Numbered from the stretch's first letter, positions 40,305 through 48,869 are shown. The stretch is DNA of 61,571 bases from DAORHV01 sp964434575 (GCA_964434575.1 CAYSWB010000010.1:1-61571); one strand, 5' to 3'. A program made the numbers and translations. The notes: generated from the sequence alone by a model not told the origin.

Positions 40305-41009
40305 CTACTGCTTCCTGCGCATCATGGAGCCGCCGCTGGCGGCAAGCGCCACCACGGAAAGCGCGATGGCCGCGATGGGCAACGGATCACCGCTTTCTTG
40401 CGTCATACCGGCCATGGTCGCCGACGGTTCCGGAAAGCCCAAATCGGATTTAGCAGCCGGGCAGCCGAACGAGCCGCGCTTGAGCACGCGCGTCACCGCG
40501 TCGGAAACCTTCACCGCGGACGTGTCCTCGGGCGTGGCGGGATGCCCGGCCGGGTTACACGGGAAGCTCAGGTCCACCGGGGTGCCTTCGATGCTGCCGA
40601 ACAACCGGTACGTGAACGTGGTTTGAACCGTGGGATAGAAGGTCGTCTTGTATGCGCCGGGTTTGCCATGCTGGACGGAGACGGCGAACTCCTTCTTCGT
40701 CTCGCCGGCCTGCATTTCCACCTTCAGCGTCTTCTCCAGGCCCAGCACGGGCGCCGGTGCCGCGTGCTCGTGCGGCTGGGACTCGTCGGCGTGATCGTGT
40801 TCGTCCGGGGCGCCGCCGGGAACCAGCGAAACCGTCAGGTCCAGGCCGGTCTTGTCGTCCACCGCCACGGGCTCGTTGAGGGAGCCGATGACGAACTGGT
40901 ACGTCTTGTCGCCGATTTGGAATTGCTGCGTTTCGTGTGCCATGACGGAAAGAGGCGCGGCCAACAGCGCTGCTGCGGAGAACAAGGACAAGATGCGGGC
41001 GGACTGCAT
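40305..41009 (-). CDS. Secreted His-rich metal-binding-like protein
   Basis: 234 residues: signal peptide (ILSLFSAAALLAAPLSVMAH), a beta domain (QFQIGDKTYQFVIGSLNEPV) interrupted by a His/Asp/Glu loop (DEHDHADESQPHEHAA) likely to bind copper, nickel or zinc, and a C-terminal membrane helix (PIAAIALSVVALAASGG) with RRK. First gene of the metal operon; divergent from the methyltransferase. A TAGGAT box lies about 25 nt upstream on the minus strand. Confidence 0.78.
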   Translation of the reverse strand: MQSARILSLFSAAALLAAPLSVMAHETQQFQIGDKTYQFVIGSLNEPVAVDDKTGLDLTVSLVPGGAPDEHDHADESQPHEHAAPAPVLGLEKTLKVEMQAGETKKEFAVSVQHGKPGAYKTTFYPTVQTTFTYRLFGSIEGTPVDLSFPCNPAGHPATPEDTSAVKVSDAVTRVLKRGSFGCPAAKSDLGFPEPSATMAGMTQESGDPLPIAAIALSVVALAASGGSMMRRKQ

Positions 41010-41110
41010 GGTGCGTGGTGAGGAACGTGAGGCACATCCTAGCCGTTCATCGTGGGTCCGCAACGGCCGCTGTTATGCGCGGCCTGAATCGGCTAGGCTT
41101 GTCCACCTTT

Positions 41111-41695
41111 ATGCCCCGCGATACGACCAGACCAGCCGCCGAAACAGAACTGCGTGCGCGCATCGAACGCAACGACCCGACGGTCACGGCGGCGGAATAC
41201 GACGCGTTCGTGCTCTCGCGCGGGCGCGACGACGTGGCCTGTGCCGTTCGCGACGTGCTTGCCGGCGTCCGCGACGACATGCCGTTCGATACCTTGCTGG
41301 AAGCCGCCATGGGCACCGGCATCCTCAGCCGCCGCCTGCGCGAGCTGCCCGGCTTGCGCACGCTTGGCATCGACAAGAGGCTGGATTGGATGCATTTCGC
41401 CGTGGAGTGCGGGCGCACGACGATCCAAGATGTCGCAGCCGCCGACTTCGAGGCGCTGCCGTTCGCGCCGGAGTCGTTCGGCGCGGTGACCGGACTGGCG
41501 TTCCTCAACCACCGCCGGGATAGCGGGGCCTTTTACCGGGAGTCGCACCGGGTGCTCAAACCGGGCGGACCGTTGCTGCTGCCGTGGGTGAAGCCCAAAG
41601 CCGATTCGCTGGAGCGCGAGGCCGCTCTCATGGTGGAACACGGCTTCCGCGTCGTGCGGTCCGAGGCGTGGTACCTGCTCGCGCGTAAAGCGTGA
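41111..41695 (+). CDS. SAM-dependent methyltransferase (Methyltransf_11-like)
   Basis: 194 residues. Motif I is LLEAAMGTGILSRRL (usual E-x-G-x-G-x becomes EAAMGTG), followed by GIDKRLDWMHFA, ADFEALPFAPESFGAVTGLA (motif of UbiE-type enzymes) and the late motif ESHRVLKPGGPLLLPWV. Small-molecule or lipid methylation is possible; substrate unknown. ATG 41111 is preferred, with ATG 41075 as an alternative. Confidence 0.85.
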   Translation: MPRDTTRPAAETELRARIERNDPTVTAAEYDAFVLSRGRDDVACAVRDVLAGVRDDMPFDTLLEAAMGTGILSRRLRELPGLRTLGIDKRLDWMHFAVECGRTTIQDVAAADFEALPFAPESFGAVTGLAFLNHRRDSGAFYRESHRVLKPGGPLLLPWVKPKADSLEREAALMVEHGFRVVRSEAWYLLARKA

Positions 41696-41699
41696 TCGT

Positions 41700-44495
41700 T
41701 TAGGACTCCGACTTCGGGATATCCATCTGCTTCGGCGGTTCCTTCGTGACGGGCGTTTCGGCCGAGATGCTCTCGGCTTTGATGATCGCGATCGGCGCGT
41801 CGTTCACCGGTGCGGGCTGTGGCTCCGCGGCGGGAGCGGCGGGTTCAGCCGGCTTCGCGGCGACGGGCTGTTGCTGGACATTCTGCTTCGGCTGATTGTT
41901 CTGGTTCTGTTTGGACTGGTGTTGATTCTGGTTCGGCTGTCCGCCGCCCTTGTTCTTTTTCTTGCCGCCGCCCTGTTGCTGCTGGACATTCTGCTTCGGC
42001 TGATTGTTCTGGTTCTGTTTGGGCTGTTGTTGATTTTGGTTCGGCTGGCCGCCACCCTTGTTCTTTTTGCCGCCGCCCTGTTGCTGCGGCTGGCTCTGGG
42101 GCTTGGGTTGGGCGGAAACAGGCGTGGGTTCGGTTTTCGGCTGCGCCGGTGCGGCCGGAGCAGGTGCGGGAGCCGGGGCCGGGGCCGGCGCAGGTGTTGC
42201 AGCCGGCGCGGGCTGCTTCAGCCAATCGGGTACCGGCGCATCCGTATTTTGCGTCACTGGTGCCGGAGCCGGAGCAACGTCGGGTTTCGGGGGTTCCGCC
42301 GCCGGGGCCGGAGTGGCCGCGGGCGTGGCCGGCTTCAGCCAGTCGGGTACCGGCGCGTCGTTGGTGGCAAGCGGAGCGGGAGCGGGTTCGGCCGGCTTGG
42401 CTTCCTGGGTCGGAGCCGGATCCGCTGCCGGCGTGGCGCCCTTCAGCCAGTCGGGAATGGCTGCCGGATCATTCGCTGGAGCGGGCTCGGTCGTGGGGGC
42501 CGCCGCCGGTGCAGGTGCGGGAGTCGTACCGGCCGGCTTCAGCCAGTCGGGAACCGGTGCGTCGCTGCCCGCGAGCGGAGCAGCGGGTGCCGCTGCGGCG
42601 GGAACGGCATCGGCCGGAGTGCCTTTCAGCCAGTCGGGAACCGGTGCGGTGGCCGCGGGGGCCGGCTCCGCAGCGGGCGTGGCCGCGGGAGTCGTGCCCT
42701 TCAGCCAGTCGGGAACGGATGCATCGTTCTGTGCCGGCGGGGTTGCTTCCGGTGCTTTCACCGGCTCGGCGGCCGGGGTCGGCGAACCCTTCAGCCAGTC
42801 CGGAATCGCGGCCGGATCATTGGTCACGGCGGGTTCGGCGGCGGGTGCCGCAGCCGCAGCCGCAGCGGGAGCTACCGGCTTCAGCCAATCGGGCACGGGC
42901 GCATCGTTTTGTGCCAGCGGCGGAGGCTCGCTTGCCGGCTCCGGAGCCGGTGCAGGCGCGGGAGACGACGGCGTGCTCTTCAGCCAGTCCGGAACGGGAG
43001 CGTCGTTGGTGGCAAGCGGGGCGGCGGCCAACGCGGCTTCGCCGGTCTTCAGGTCGGATTTCGACGTTTCCTTGTCGGACAGCGCCTGTTCGTTGGCGAG
43101 GTCAGGCTCTTTCTCCTCTTCCTTGGGAGCTTCCTTCTTCTCGCCCTTTTTCTCCTTTTTGAGCTTCATGGTCGGAGCCTTCTTTTCGCCGTCCTTCTTC
43201 TCTTGGTTGTCGACGATGGTGTTCTCCATCTTATCCAGCGTTTCCTGGAGCTTGCCGGTGGTCTTGTTCTTCAGCCACTTCAGGACGAAGAACATGCCGA
43301 CCGCCAGGGCGATCAGGAAGAAGACGATCAACACGACGCGGACCACGGAGCCGAAGTTGCCGGTGGAACCGGTCTTGGGCGGGGTCGGCGTCACCTTGAT
43401 CGGCGTCGGCGTGGGGGCGGGCGTGGGGCCGGGAGTCGGGGTGGGCGTGGGAGTGGGGGTCGTGACGGCATCGGGCTGCACCTGGATCGTTTCGGCTGCC
43501 GTCATGATGACCTGGCCGGTGGTGATGTCGCGCACGGTGAGCTTCACGTCGTAGATGCCGCTCTTCACGTACGTGTGGATGGGGCTGTCGAGCAGGCTGC
43601 GCGCGCGGTCGCCGAAATCCCATTCCAGCAGCAGTTCCTTGCTCAGGCGGATGTCCTTGTCGATGCGCGTGCCGAATTCCACCGTCAGTCCGCGTTTCTC
43701 GGCCGAAATGGTGCCGTAGAGCGGGGGAGTCGGGGGAGTGGGAGGGGTCGTGCCCGGGGTCGGGGTCGTGGGAGTGGTCGGGATTGCGCCGCCGAACGAC
43801 ACGTTCAGGATGGCGCGGGAGGTGGCGGTGTTGTCCGGATCGGTGACCGTCAGGATCACGCGGCGGGGCGTGTCCTTCGGCAGCATGTAGGCGTACAGCG
43901 GCGTGGCGTCTCGCTCGCCGCCGGTCAGCGCGTTGTCCCTGTCGTTTTCCGGGTCGCCGTCACCGTCGCTGTCCACGCCGGTGTCCAAATCCAGCGAGAA
44001 CGTCGCGATTTGGCCGACGGAAGCGAACATGTCCAGCTTCACGATGCCACCCTCCTCGGGCAGGATGATCGTGTCGCTGCCGTTCCACGGCTCCGCCGTC
44101 AGGACGGCCTTCATTTCACCGTCGACCTGGCGTCGCGGGCGCGGCGTGTCGGTGGCCGGGTTCACGACCAGGTTGAACACGTGGTACTCGGTCTGGTTGT
44201 TCACGGTGTCCTGGATGTTCACGTCCAGCACGTACGTGCCGGGTACGGTCTGACGCGTCTGGAAGAACTTCGAGCGCTGCGCGTTGATGAACTTGCGGTC
44301 GCGCGTGAGGATCCAGCTGTACTCCGGCTTGGCCATCTTGCTGTCGATGGTCATCTCCAGCACCCGTCCGGCCTCGATCTGGATGGACGGCTGCTCGGCC
44401 GCCTTCACGTTCACCATCCCGACGAACGCCATGACCGCGACGAGGAACGTCGAGGCCAAAGCGGCGAGCCGGGTGTGGCGGGAGCGCTGCTGCAT
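41700..44495 (-). CDS. Transmembrane PKD protein with nine PDWLK motifs and Q/N-rich tail
   Basis: About 931 residues. Signal or first helix (LASTFLVAVMAFVGMVNVKA); an external region with a calcium-type Asp stretch (TGVDSDGDGDPENDRDN) and a PKD domain (LLLEWDFGD, SPIHTYVKSGIYDVKLTVRD; ~255-345); Pro/Thr linker; a second helix (VVRVVLIVFFLIALAVGMFF, ~382-408); a charged segment; then nine copies of (V/I)PDWLK spaced 25-45 residues by Ala/Pro linkers (~502-760); finally a Gln/Asn/Gly/Lys-rich tail with a duplicated unit. The architecture suggests an external sensor or adhesion domain coupled to a cytoplasmic multivalent scaffold. Function unknown. It follows the pilin gene by 10 bp. Confidence 0.8.
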   Translation of the reverse strand: MQQRSRHTRLAALASTFLVAVMAFVGMVNVKAAEQPSIQIEAGRVLEMTIDSKMAKPEYSWILTRDRKFINAQRSKFFQTRQTVPGTYVLDVNIQDTVNNQTEYHVFNLVVNPATDTPRPRRQVDGEMKAVLTAEPWNGSDTIILPEEGGIVKLDMFASVGQIATFSLDLDTGVDSDGDGDPENDRDNALTGGERDATPLYAYMLPKDTPRRVILTVTDPDNTATSRAILNVSFGGAIPTTPTTPTPGTTPPTPPTPPLYGTISAEKRGLTVEFGTRIDKDIRLSKELLLEWDFGDRARSLLDSPIHTYVKSGIYDVKLTVRDITTGQVIMTAAETIQVQPDAVTTPTPTPTPTPGPTPAPTPTPIKVTPTPPKTGSTGNFGSVVRVVLIVFFLIALAVGMFFVLKWLKNKTTGKLQETLDKMENTIVDNQEKKDGEKKAPTMKLKKEKKGEKKEAPKEEEKEPDLANEQALSDKETSKSDLKTGEAALAAAPLATNDAPVPDWLKSTPSSPAPAPAPEPASEPPPLAQNDAPVPDWLKPVAPAAAAAAAPAAEPAVTNDPAAIPDWLKGSPTPAAEPVKAPEATPPAQNDASVPDWLKGTTPAATPAAEPAPAATAPVPDWLKGTPADAVPAAAAPAAPLAGSDAPVPDWLKPAGTTPAPAPAAAPTTEPAPANDPAAIPDWLKGATPAADPAPTQEAKPAEPAPAPLATNDAPVPDWLKPATPAATPAPAAEPPKPDVAPAPAPVTQNTDAPVPDWLKQPAPAATPAPAPAPAPAPAPAAPAQPKTEPTPVSAQPKPQSQPQQQGGGKKNKGGGQPNQNQQQPKQNQNNQPKQNVQQQQGGGKKKNKGGGQPNQNQHQSKQNQNNQPKQNVQQQPVAAKPAEPAAPAAEPQPAPVNDAPIAIIKAESISAETPVTKEPPKQMDIPKSES
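41869..42086 (-). repeat. Tandem ~100-bp repeat, two copies
   Basis: Two nearly identical units, about 41869-41971 and 41972-42086, encode the Q/N-rich tail: each ends QNQNNQPKQNVQQQ and contains GGGKK(K)NKGGGQPNQNQ. A recent duplication within the scaffold gene. Confidence 0.8.
42210..43000 (-). repeat. Nine-copy PDWLK-encoding repeat
   Basis: Nine copies of a cttcagccagtcggga-type segment (plus-strand view), near 42216, 42335, 42440, 42537, 42626, 42699, 42786, 42880 and 42978. The codons vary slightly, so the peptide motif rather than the DNA appears to be conserved. Confidence 0.85.
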
Positions 44496-44505
44496 GGGTG
44501 CGGGA

Positions 44506-44868
44506 TCAGCCGAAGATCTCGTTGACGAAGATGACGATGACGCGGGCGACGAGGATGACGATGATACCGATGATGCAGTACAGGATGATCTTCTTCGCCT
44601 TGTCCTTCTGACCTTCGTCACCGTTGCTGGTGATGAGGTAGATGCCGGCGATGACGATCACGAGCACGGCCAGGATCAGCACGATCGTGAGGATCGCGGC
44701 GATCACCATCAGCACGATGCTGACGATGCTGGTTTGCGAACTGATGCCTCCCAGGCCGGCTGCGGCTGCGATGCCATCCTGGACTGTGGAACCGCCGAAC
44801 ACGGCCGCGTGGGCCAGGTTCGCCCAGAGCGCGGCGGCTGCCGCGGCGGCGAAGCGAAGAATGGTCAT
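44506..44868 (-). CDS. Pilin-like membrane protein (VirB2/Mbov_0395 type)
   Basis: 120 residues: signal peptide (FAAAAAAALWANLAHA), a short Gly/Ala segment, then two strong hydrophobic helices (SIVSIVLMVIAAILTIVLIL AVLV and IILYCIIGIIVILVARVIVI) joined by a polar loop NGDEGQKDKAKK. This is the plan of VirB2/TrbC-like pilins and the Mbov_0395 family common in Patescibacteria. It may form a pilus-like or secretion-related structure. No VirB4 or VirB6 gene is nearby. It precedes the PKD scaffold gene. Confidence 0.8.
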   Translation of the reverse strand: MTILRFAAAAAAALWANLAHAAVFGGSTVQDGIAAAAGLGGISSQTSIVSIVLMVIAAILTIVLILAVLVIVIAGIYLITSNGDEGQKDKAKKIILYCIIGIIVILVARVIVIFVNEIFG

Positions 44869-44883
44869 ACGGTGGGTGAGGAG

Positions 44884-44911
44884 TTGTGATGCCATAGAAT
44901 CACCTTATAAT
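44884..44911 (+). promoter_or_regulatory. Promoter TTGTGA-N16-TATAAT of M24 peptidase gene
   Basis: Consensus -10 with a 32-nt leader (agcagaaaaggcccttttt...), in which aaaaggccc-ttttt could fold. Divergent from the pilin gene. Confidence 0.65.
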
Positions 44912-44943
44912 AGCAGAAAAGGCCCTTTTTCGCCAGACCCAAC

Positions 44944-45960
44944 ATGCCTGTCAGCACCTTCGTCCCGCCGGTCAGCGCCGCGCGCCTTCTCCGGCAGGTC
45001 AAAGCGCCATGCCTGCTCATCGGGCATTTGCCGAATATCCGGTACTGCACGGGCTTGAACGTTTCGGCGGGTTACCTGCTGGCCGAAAAGAGGGGATTCA
45101 CGCTTTTCGTGGATGCCAGGTACAGCGAAAACGCCGTCCGTCACCTGGGTTCCGGCATGCGCGTGGCCGACCCGAAGACGCTGGGAAAGTATATCAAAAA
45201 CCTGAAGAAATGCGGCATAGAAGCCGAGCACGTTTCCGTCGATGCATTCGGCAAATGGCAGCGCCAATTCAAGAATACAAAATTTGTTCAATCAGTCGGT
45301 GCGGTCGAGCATTTCCGCCGGGTGAAATCCGAGCGCGAGCTGGCATGCATCCGAGCCGCCTGCGGCATCACGCTGGGCATCCTCAAAAAGATCCCGTCCT
45401 GGCTGAAGCCGGGCGTCACCGAAAAGGACGTCGCCTGGAAGATCGCCGAGGCCGCGCATAAGGCCGGCGCCGACGGCATGGCGTTCGAAAGCATCGTGGG
45501 GTTCGGCAAGCACACCAGCAGTCCGCACCACCGGCCGACCGACGCGAAGTTCAAAACAGGCGACCTGGTGCAGATCGACATGGGGGCCGCCGTCGGCGGG
45601 TATTGCAGCGATTACAGCCGCGTGTATTTCACCGGCAAGCCGACGCCGCAGCAGGCCAAGGCGTACCGCATCCTCAGCCGCGTGCAGCGCGCATCCATGA
45701 AGCGCGTGCGCGCCGGCGTGACCAATCACGCGCTGGATAAAGAAGCGCGCGAGGAGCTGGAGAAGCACGGCTACGGCATCGATAGATTTCCGCATGCGCT
45801 GGGCCACGGCGTGGGTTTGGACATCCACGACGGCGTCGTGCTTTCCGGCCGTGCGCCGAAGACAACGCTGAAGAAAGGCGAAGTCATCACCATCGAGCCC
45901 GGACTCTACTTCCCGGGTGAGTTCGGCATGCGGATCGAGGACACCGTCATTGTCGCGTAA
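44944..45960 (+). CDS. M24-family aminopeptidase (Xaa-Pro aminopeptidase-like)
   Basis: 338 residues. N-terminal creatinase-like domain, then the pita-bread metallopeptidase fold with metal ligands in QIDMGAAVGGYCSDYSR (two Asp), HALGHGVGLDIHD (His), ITIEPGLYF (Glu) and MRIEDTVIV (Glu). These cut N-terminal residues before proline. The protein stops almost immediately after the last ligand, so the C-terminus is shorter than usual. Its last 14 bp overlap the end of the convergent gene. Confidence 0.92.
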   Translation: MPVSTFVPPVSAARLLRQVKAPCLLIGHLPNIRYCTGLNVSAGYLLAEKRGFTLFVDARYSENAVRHLGSGMRVADPKTLGKYIKNLKKCGIEAEHVSVDAFGKWQRQFKNTKFVQSVGAVEHFRRVKSERELACIRAACGITLGILKKIPSWLKPGVTEKDVAWKIAEAAHKAGADGMAFESIVGFGKHTSSPHHRPTDAKFKTGDLVQIDMGAAVGGYCSDYSRVYFTGKPTPQQAKAYRILSRVQRASMKRVRAGVTNHALDKEAREELEKHGYGIDRFPHALGHGVGLDIHDGVVLSGRAPKTTLKKGEVITIEPGLYFPGEFGMRIEDTVIVA

Positions 45961-46904
45961 GCAGCCTGTGCCAGAAGCCGCGCTTGCGGTTGCTCCACTC
46001 GAATTTGCCGAGCATCAGCGTGGCCAGCACGAACGGGATGACGTAGAAAATCAGGCGGAACGCGAGCAGCGAACCGATGGTCACCGCCGCCGACGCGCGT
46101 TTGGGCAACAGCAGCAACATCACGGTTTCGAACACGCCAACGCCGCCGGGTACCTGGCTGAACATGCCTGCCAGCTGCGCGACGATGTAAATGCTCAGGA
46201 ATTCGTTATAGGCAAGCGTGGTCACATGCGGCAGCAACACGTAGCAGGCCGCGGACGACAGCATCCAGTCGGCGCTCGCCAGCAGCACCTGCACGATCAC
46301 GACCCGCAGCGGCAGGTGCGGCACGTGCCACTTCCAAATCCTGATCGGCTTTCCGTGCCGCGTCAGCAGCCACACGTAGGTGACCAGCAGCGCCAGCGAC
46401 GCCCACCCGAACGGCTGCATCGTGCGGAACGGCAGCTTCAGCGATAACGGCAGTTTCACGCTGCTCGTCAGGAAGACGAAGCTGCCCACGGCGAGCATGC
46501 CGAGCAGCAGCGTGAACGAGTAGAACGCGACGATTTTCGTCGAGTCTTTCAACGACACGCCGCCGTGGCGGTGGATGTGGTAGCGCATCGACGCGTTGGT
46601 GATGGCGCCGAAGCCGATCATGTTGCTGTAGGCGAAGCTCACGAAACTTCCGAGCGCGATCCTGCGCTTGGACGCGGGGAGCTTCATGGCACGGAAGGCC
46701 ATGGTGTCGTAGCCCGTGATGGCCAGGTAATACAGCGCCGTGCACACCACCGCCAGCAGGACATTCTGGAGCGGTATCGTCTTCAATCCGCGCATGAACG
46801 AGCTGCTGGAAAACAACGCCGCCTTGTCGCGCAGCGCGAACACGACCAGCACGATCACCAGGGCGGTGAACAGGGGTGCCAGCCAGGACCGACGCGGGCG
46901 CATC
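45947..46904 (-). CDS. Lysylphosphatidylglycerol synthase/flippase-like membrane protein (UPF0104)
   Basis: 318 residues with about eight membrane helices. The segments GSFVSFAYSNMIGFGAITNA (~98-117) and LAGMFSQVPGGVGVFETVML (~248-267) are hallmarks of the LPG_synthase_TM/UPF0104 family, membrane halves of MprF that flip aminoacyl-lipids. No synthase domain is present, so the lipid is unknown. Preceded by a TACAAT box 8 nt upstream. Confidence 0.9.
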
Positions 46905-46942
46905 GGGGTCGATTGTAGCAGGCTGCGCGGAACCTGGCTCCG

Positions 46943-46951
46943 TGGTATCAT
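46943..46951 (+). promoter_or_regulatory. Extended -10 TGG-TATCAT of asparaginase-like gene
   Basis: 6 nt separate the -10 from ATG 46958, predicting a leaderless mRNA. The divergent flippase-like gene starts 53 bp away. Confidence 0.6.
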
Positions 46952-46957
46952 CCGTCC

Positions 46958-47950
46958 ATGCCCAGACCCAAAATCGCCGTTCTGTACATGGGTGGATCGA
47001 TCGGCATGATCCGCAACCAGAAGACGGGACGCATCGACCCGCTTGAATCGCTCGCCGAAATCCACCGCTTCCTGCCCGAAGTGCAGAAGGAGGTGTCGTT
47101 GGAATTCGTGAGCGTGGCCAACCTCGGTTCGTCCGAAGTGACGCCCGAGCACTGGACCGAACTCGCCCGCACCATCGAGCGGATGTACGACCGCTGCGAC
47201 GGCTTCGTGGTGATCCACGGTTCCAACACCATGAGCTACACCGCCTCGGCGCTCAGCTTCGCGCTGCAGGGACTCAGCAAGCCGGTGATTTTGACCGGGT
47301 CGCTCATGCCCATCAACGACATCGGCAGCGACGGCCGCATGAACCTGGTGTTCGCCATCCGCGCCGCCCAGCTGGACATCGCCGAGGTGTGCATCGTACT
47401 CGGACCCCAGGTGTTGCGCGGCGTACGCGCGAAGAAAGTCGATCAGTCCATTTTGCAGACCTTCGACAGTCCGAAGTTCCCGGCGCTGGCCGAGTTCAAT
47501 GTCTCCGTGAAGCTCCACCCGTGGCGCACGGTGCGCCGCAAGCGCGCGCTCATCTGCGAGCCGGATTTCAACCCCAACGTCGCGTCCATCACGCTGCATC
47601 CGGGCATGCCCGAGGCGTACTTCGACGCCATTCTGGCGGCCAAGCCCGACGGCGTGATCCTGCGCGCGTACGGGCTGGGCATGCTGCCCGAGCGCCTGTT
47701 CCCGTGGCTGCGCAAAGTCACCGCGGCCGGCATCCCCATCGTCATCACGTCGCAGCTGCTGCGCGGCAGCATCGACCTGCATTTGTACCGCAAGCAGCTG
47801 GTGCTCGAGGAACTCGGCATCATCTCCGGTAAGGACATGGGCTACGAATGCGCGGTGGTGAAGCTGATGTGGGCGCTGAAGAAAACCACGCATCCCAAGC
47901 GTCTGCGCGAGCTGATCGAGCGCGACATCGTGGGCGAACTTTCGGAGTAA
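46958..47950 (+). CDS. L-asparaginase/GatD-like homologue with altered active-site motifs
   Basis: 330 residues, normal length. The first catalytic motif, usually TGGTI, reads MGGSI (residues 11-15); the second, usually HGTDTM, reads HGSNTMSYTASALSF (~89). Both threonines become serine and the catalytic Asp becomes Asn. TGSLMPINDIGSDGRMNL and VILRAYGLGMLP keep the fold pattern. It may hydrolyse asparagine weakly, act on another amide, or be a non-catalytic relative. No gatE is adjacent. Monocistronic with a leaderless promoter. Confidence 0.88.
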   Translation: MPRPKIAVLYMGGSIGMIRNQKTGRIDPLESLAEIHRFLPEVQKEVSLEFVSVANLGSSEVTPEHWTELARTIERMYDRCDGFVVIHGSNTMSYTASALSFALQGLSKPVILTGSLMPINDIGSDGRMNLVFAIRAAQLDIAEVCIVLGPQVLRGVRAKKVDQSILQTFDSPKFPALAEFNVSVKLHPWRTVRRKRALICEPDFNPNVASITLHPGMPEAYFDAILAAKPDGVILRAYGLGMLPERLFPWLRKVTAAGIPIVITSQLLRGSIDLHLYRKQLVLEELGIISGKDMGYECAVVKLMWALKKTTHPKRLRELIERDIVGELSE

Positions 47951-47964
47951 TCAATACAGGACGA

Positions 47965-47990
47965 ACCCGCCGCACCGAAGTGCAGCGGGT
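47965..47990. terminator. Stem-loop between asparaginase and 4-TM gene
   Basis: Symmetric stem acccgc-c-gcac, loop cgaa, gtgc-a-gcgggt. No U run, so termination strength is uncertain; located between convergent stops. Confidence 0.55.
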
Positions 47991-47999
47991 CGCCCATTG

Positions 48000-48611
48000 T
48001 CATTCGGTTCCGAAGAGCCGTTCGTTGCGCTGGCGGCGCAACCGTTCCCTGGCCGCCGGGTCATCCCAGTCGGCCTGGTTGCAGCTGTGCCAGTCGCCGC
48101 GGCCGGCTACGGCGGCGGTGTTGCGCTCCGCGTTGGCCGACATCGCGGACTCGTTGTAGAACACACCCAAGGCCGCTTGGAGCGGGTAGATGCATCCCAC
48201 GACGATGACGATGTCGTAGAACAGGAGCGCACCGACGACGATGCCGAGCACGATCCCTTCGCGTTGCAAGCCGAAGGGATTCACGCGGACCCAGTTGCCC
48301 GGGAATCCGTGGGCTCCGAGCATCGCGGCGTAGAGCACGGTCAGGACGACGAGCGCGGCGGTGACGGGCGTTGCCATGAACACCCACCAGAGTCGGATCT
48401 GGCGACGGACATGCATGATGTCGCGCTCGATCACGGCGGTGCGGCGGGAGCCCGGCAGATAGCCGCAGACCGGGCAGGTGCGCTCGGCACCCGCGATGAG
48501 CAGCGCCGCGAGGGTGCCCGCGGCCAAGATGGTCAGGGTGCCCCCGGTTTGCGCGGCGGTTGCCACGCAGAACACGAAGGCGGCGGTGAGCAGGCAGTCT
48601 GTGGTCTTCAT
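48000..48611 (-). CDS. Orphan four-helix membrane protein with CPxC motif
   Basis: 203 residues with four hydrophobic helices (e.g. FMATPVTAALVVLTVLYAAM, EGIVLGIVVGALLFYDIVIV) and, after the first two, RTCPVCGYLPG, a rubredoxin-like CPxC pair that could bind zinc or be redox-active. The C-terminus is charged and soluble. It has one of only two clear Shine-Dalgarno sequences here (aaaggagg, 9 nt before ATG). Family unknown. The SD and lack of neighbours hint at later acquisition. Confidence 0.7.
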   Translation of the reverse strand: MKTTDCLLTAAFVFCVATAAQTGGTLTILAAGTLAALLIAGAERTCPVCGYLPGSRRTAVIERDIMHVRRQIRLWWVFMATPVTAALVVLTVLYAAMLGAHGFPGNWVRVNPFGLQREGIVLGIVVGALLFYDIVIVVGCIYPLQAALGVFYNESAMSANAERNTAAVAGRGDWHSCNQADWDDPAARERLRRQRNERLFGTE

Positions 48612-48738
48612 GTGTTTTCCGCCTCCTTTAGCGGATGGAACGAAGACTTCGACGGTAGCCCGAAGGCGACAATGAGCAGTGCCCCGGTGGAAACCGGGAC
48701 AATAATAAAATACAATAATTTATATAAATAGTCAATAA

Positions 48739-48823
48739 TGGTGCCGGGGGTGGGAATTGAACCCACAAACCCAAGGGGTAAGGGATTTTAAGTCCCTCGC
48801 GTCTACCATTCCGCCACCCCGGC
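48739..48823 (-). tRNA. tRNA-Leu (TAA), CCA encoded
   Basis: Acceptor GCCGGGG/CCCCGGC, discriminator A, encoded CCA. Anticodon stem AGGGA/TCCCT with loop CTTAAAA gives TAA. A long variable arm (tacccctt ggg) and T loop TTCAATT are normal for a class II leucine tRNA. Confidence 0.96.
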
Positions 48824-48869
48824 ATACGAAAGATCAAAACCGACTATAGCAGTATCCACGACGCCATAT

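Noticed and set aside
42210..43000. CRISPR-like regular repeats
   Set aside because: Repeats are short, imperfect and in frame within a protein; spacers are similar Pro/Ala codons, and no cas genes are present.
41871..44525. 884-codon open frame on plus strand opposite the PKD scaffold
   Set aside because: Composition is a mirror of the repeated Pro/Ala codons; no domain signs.
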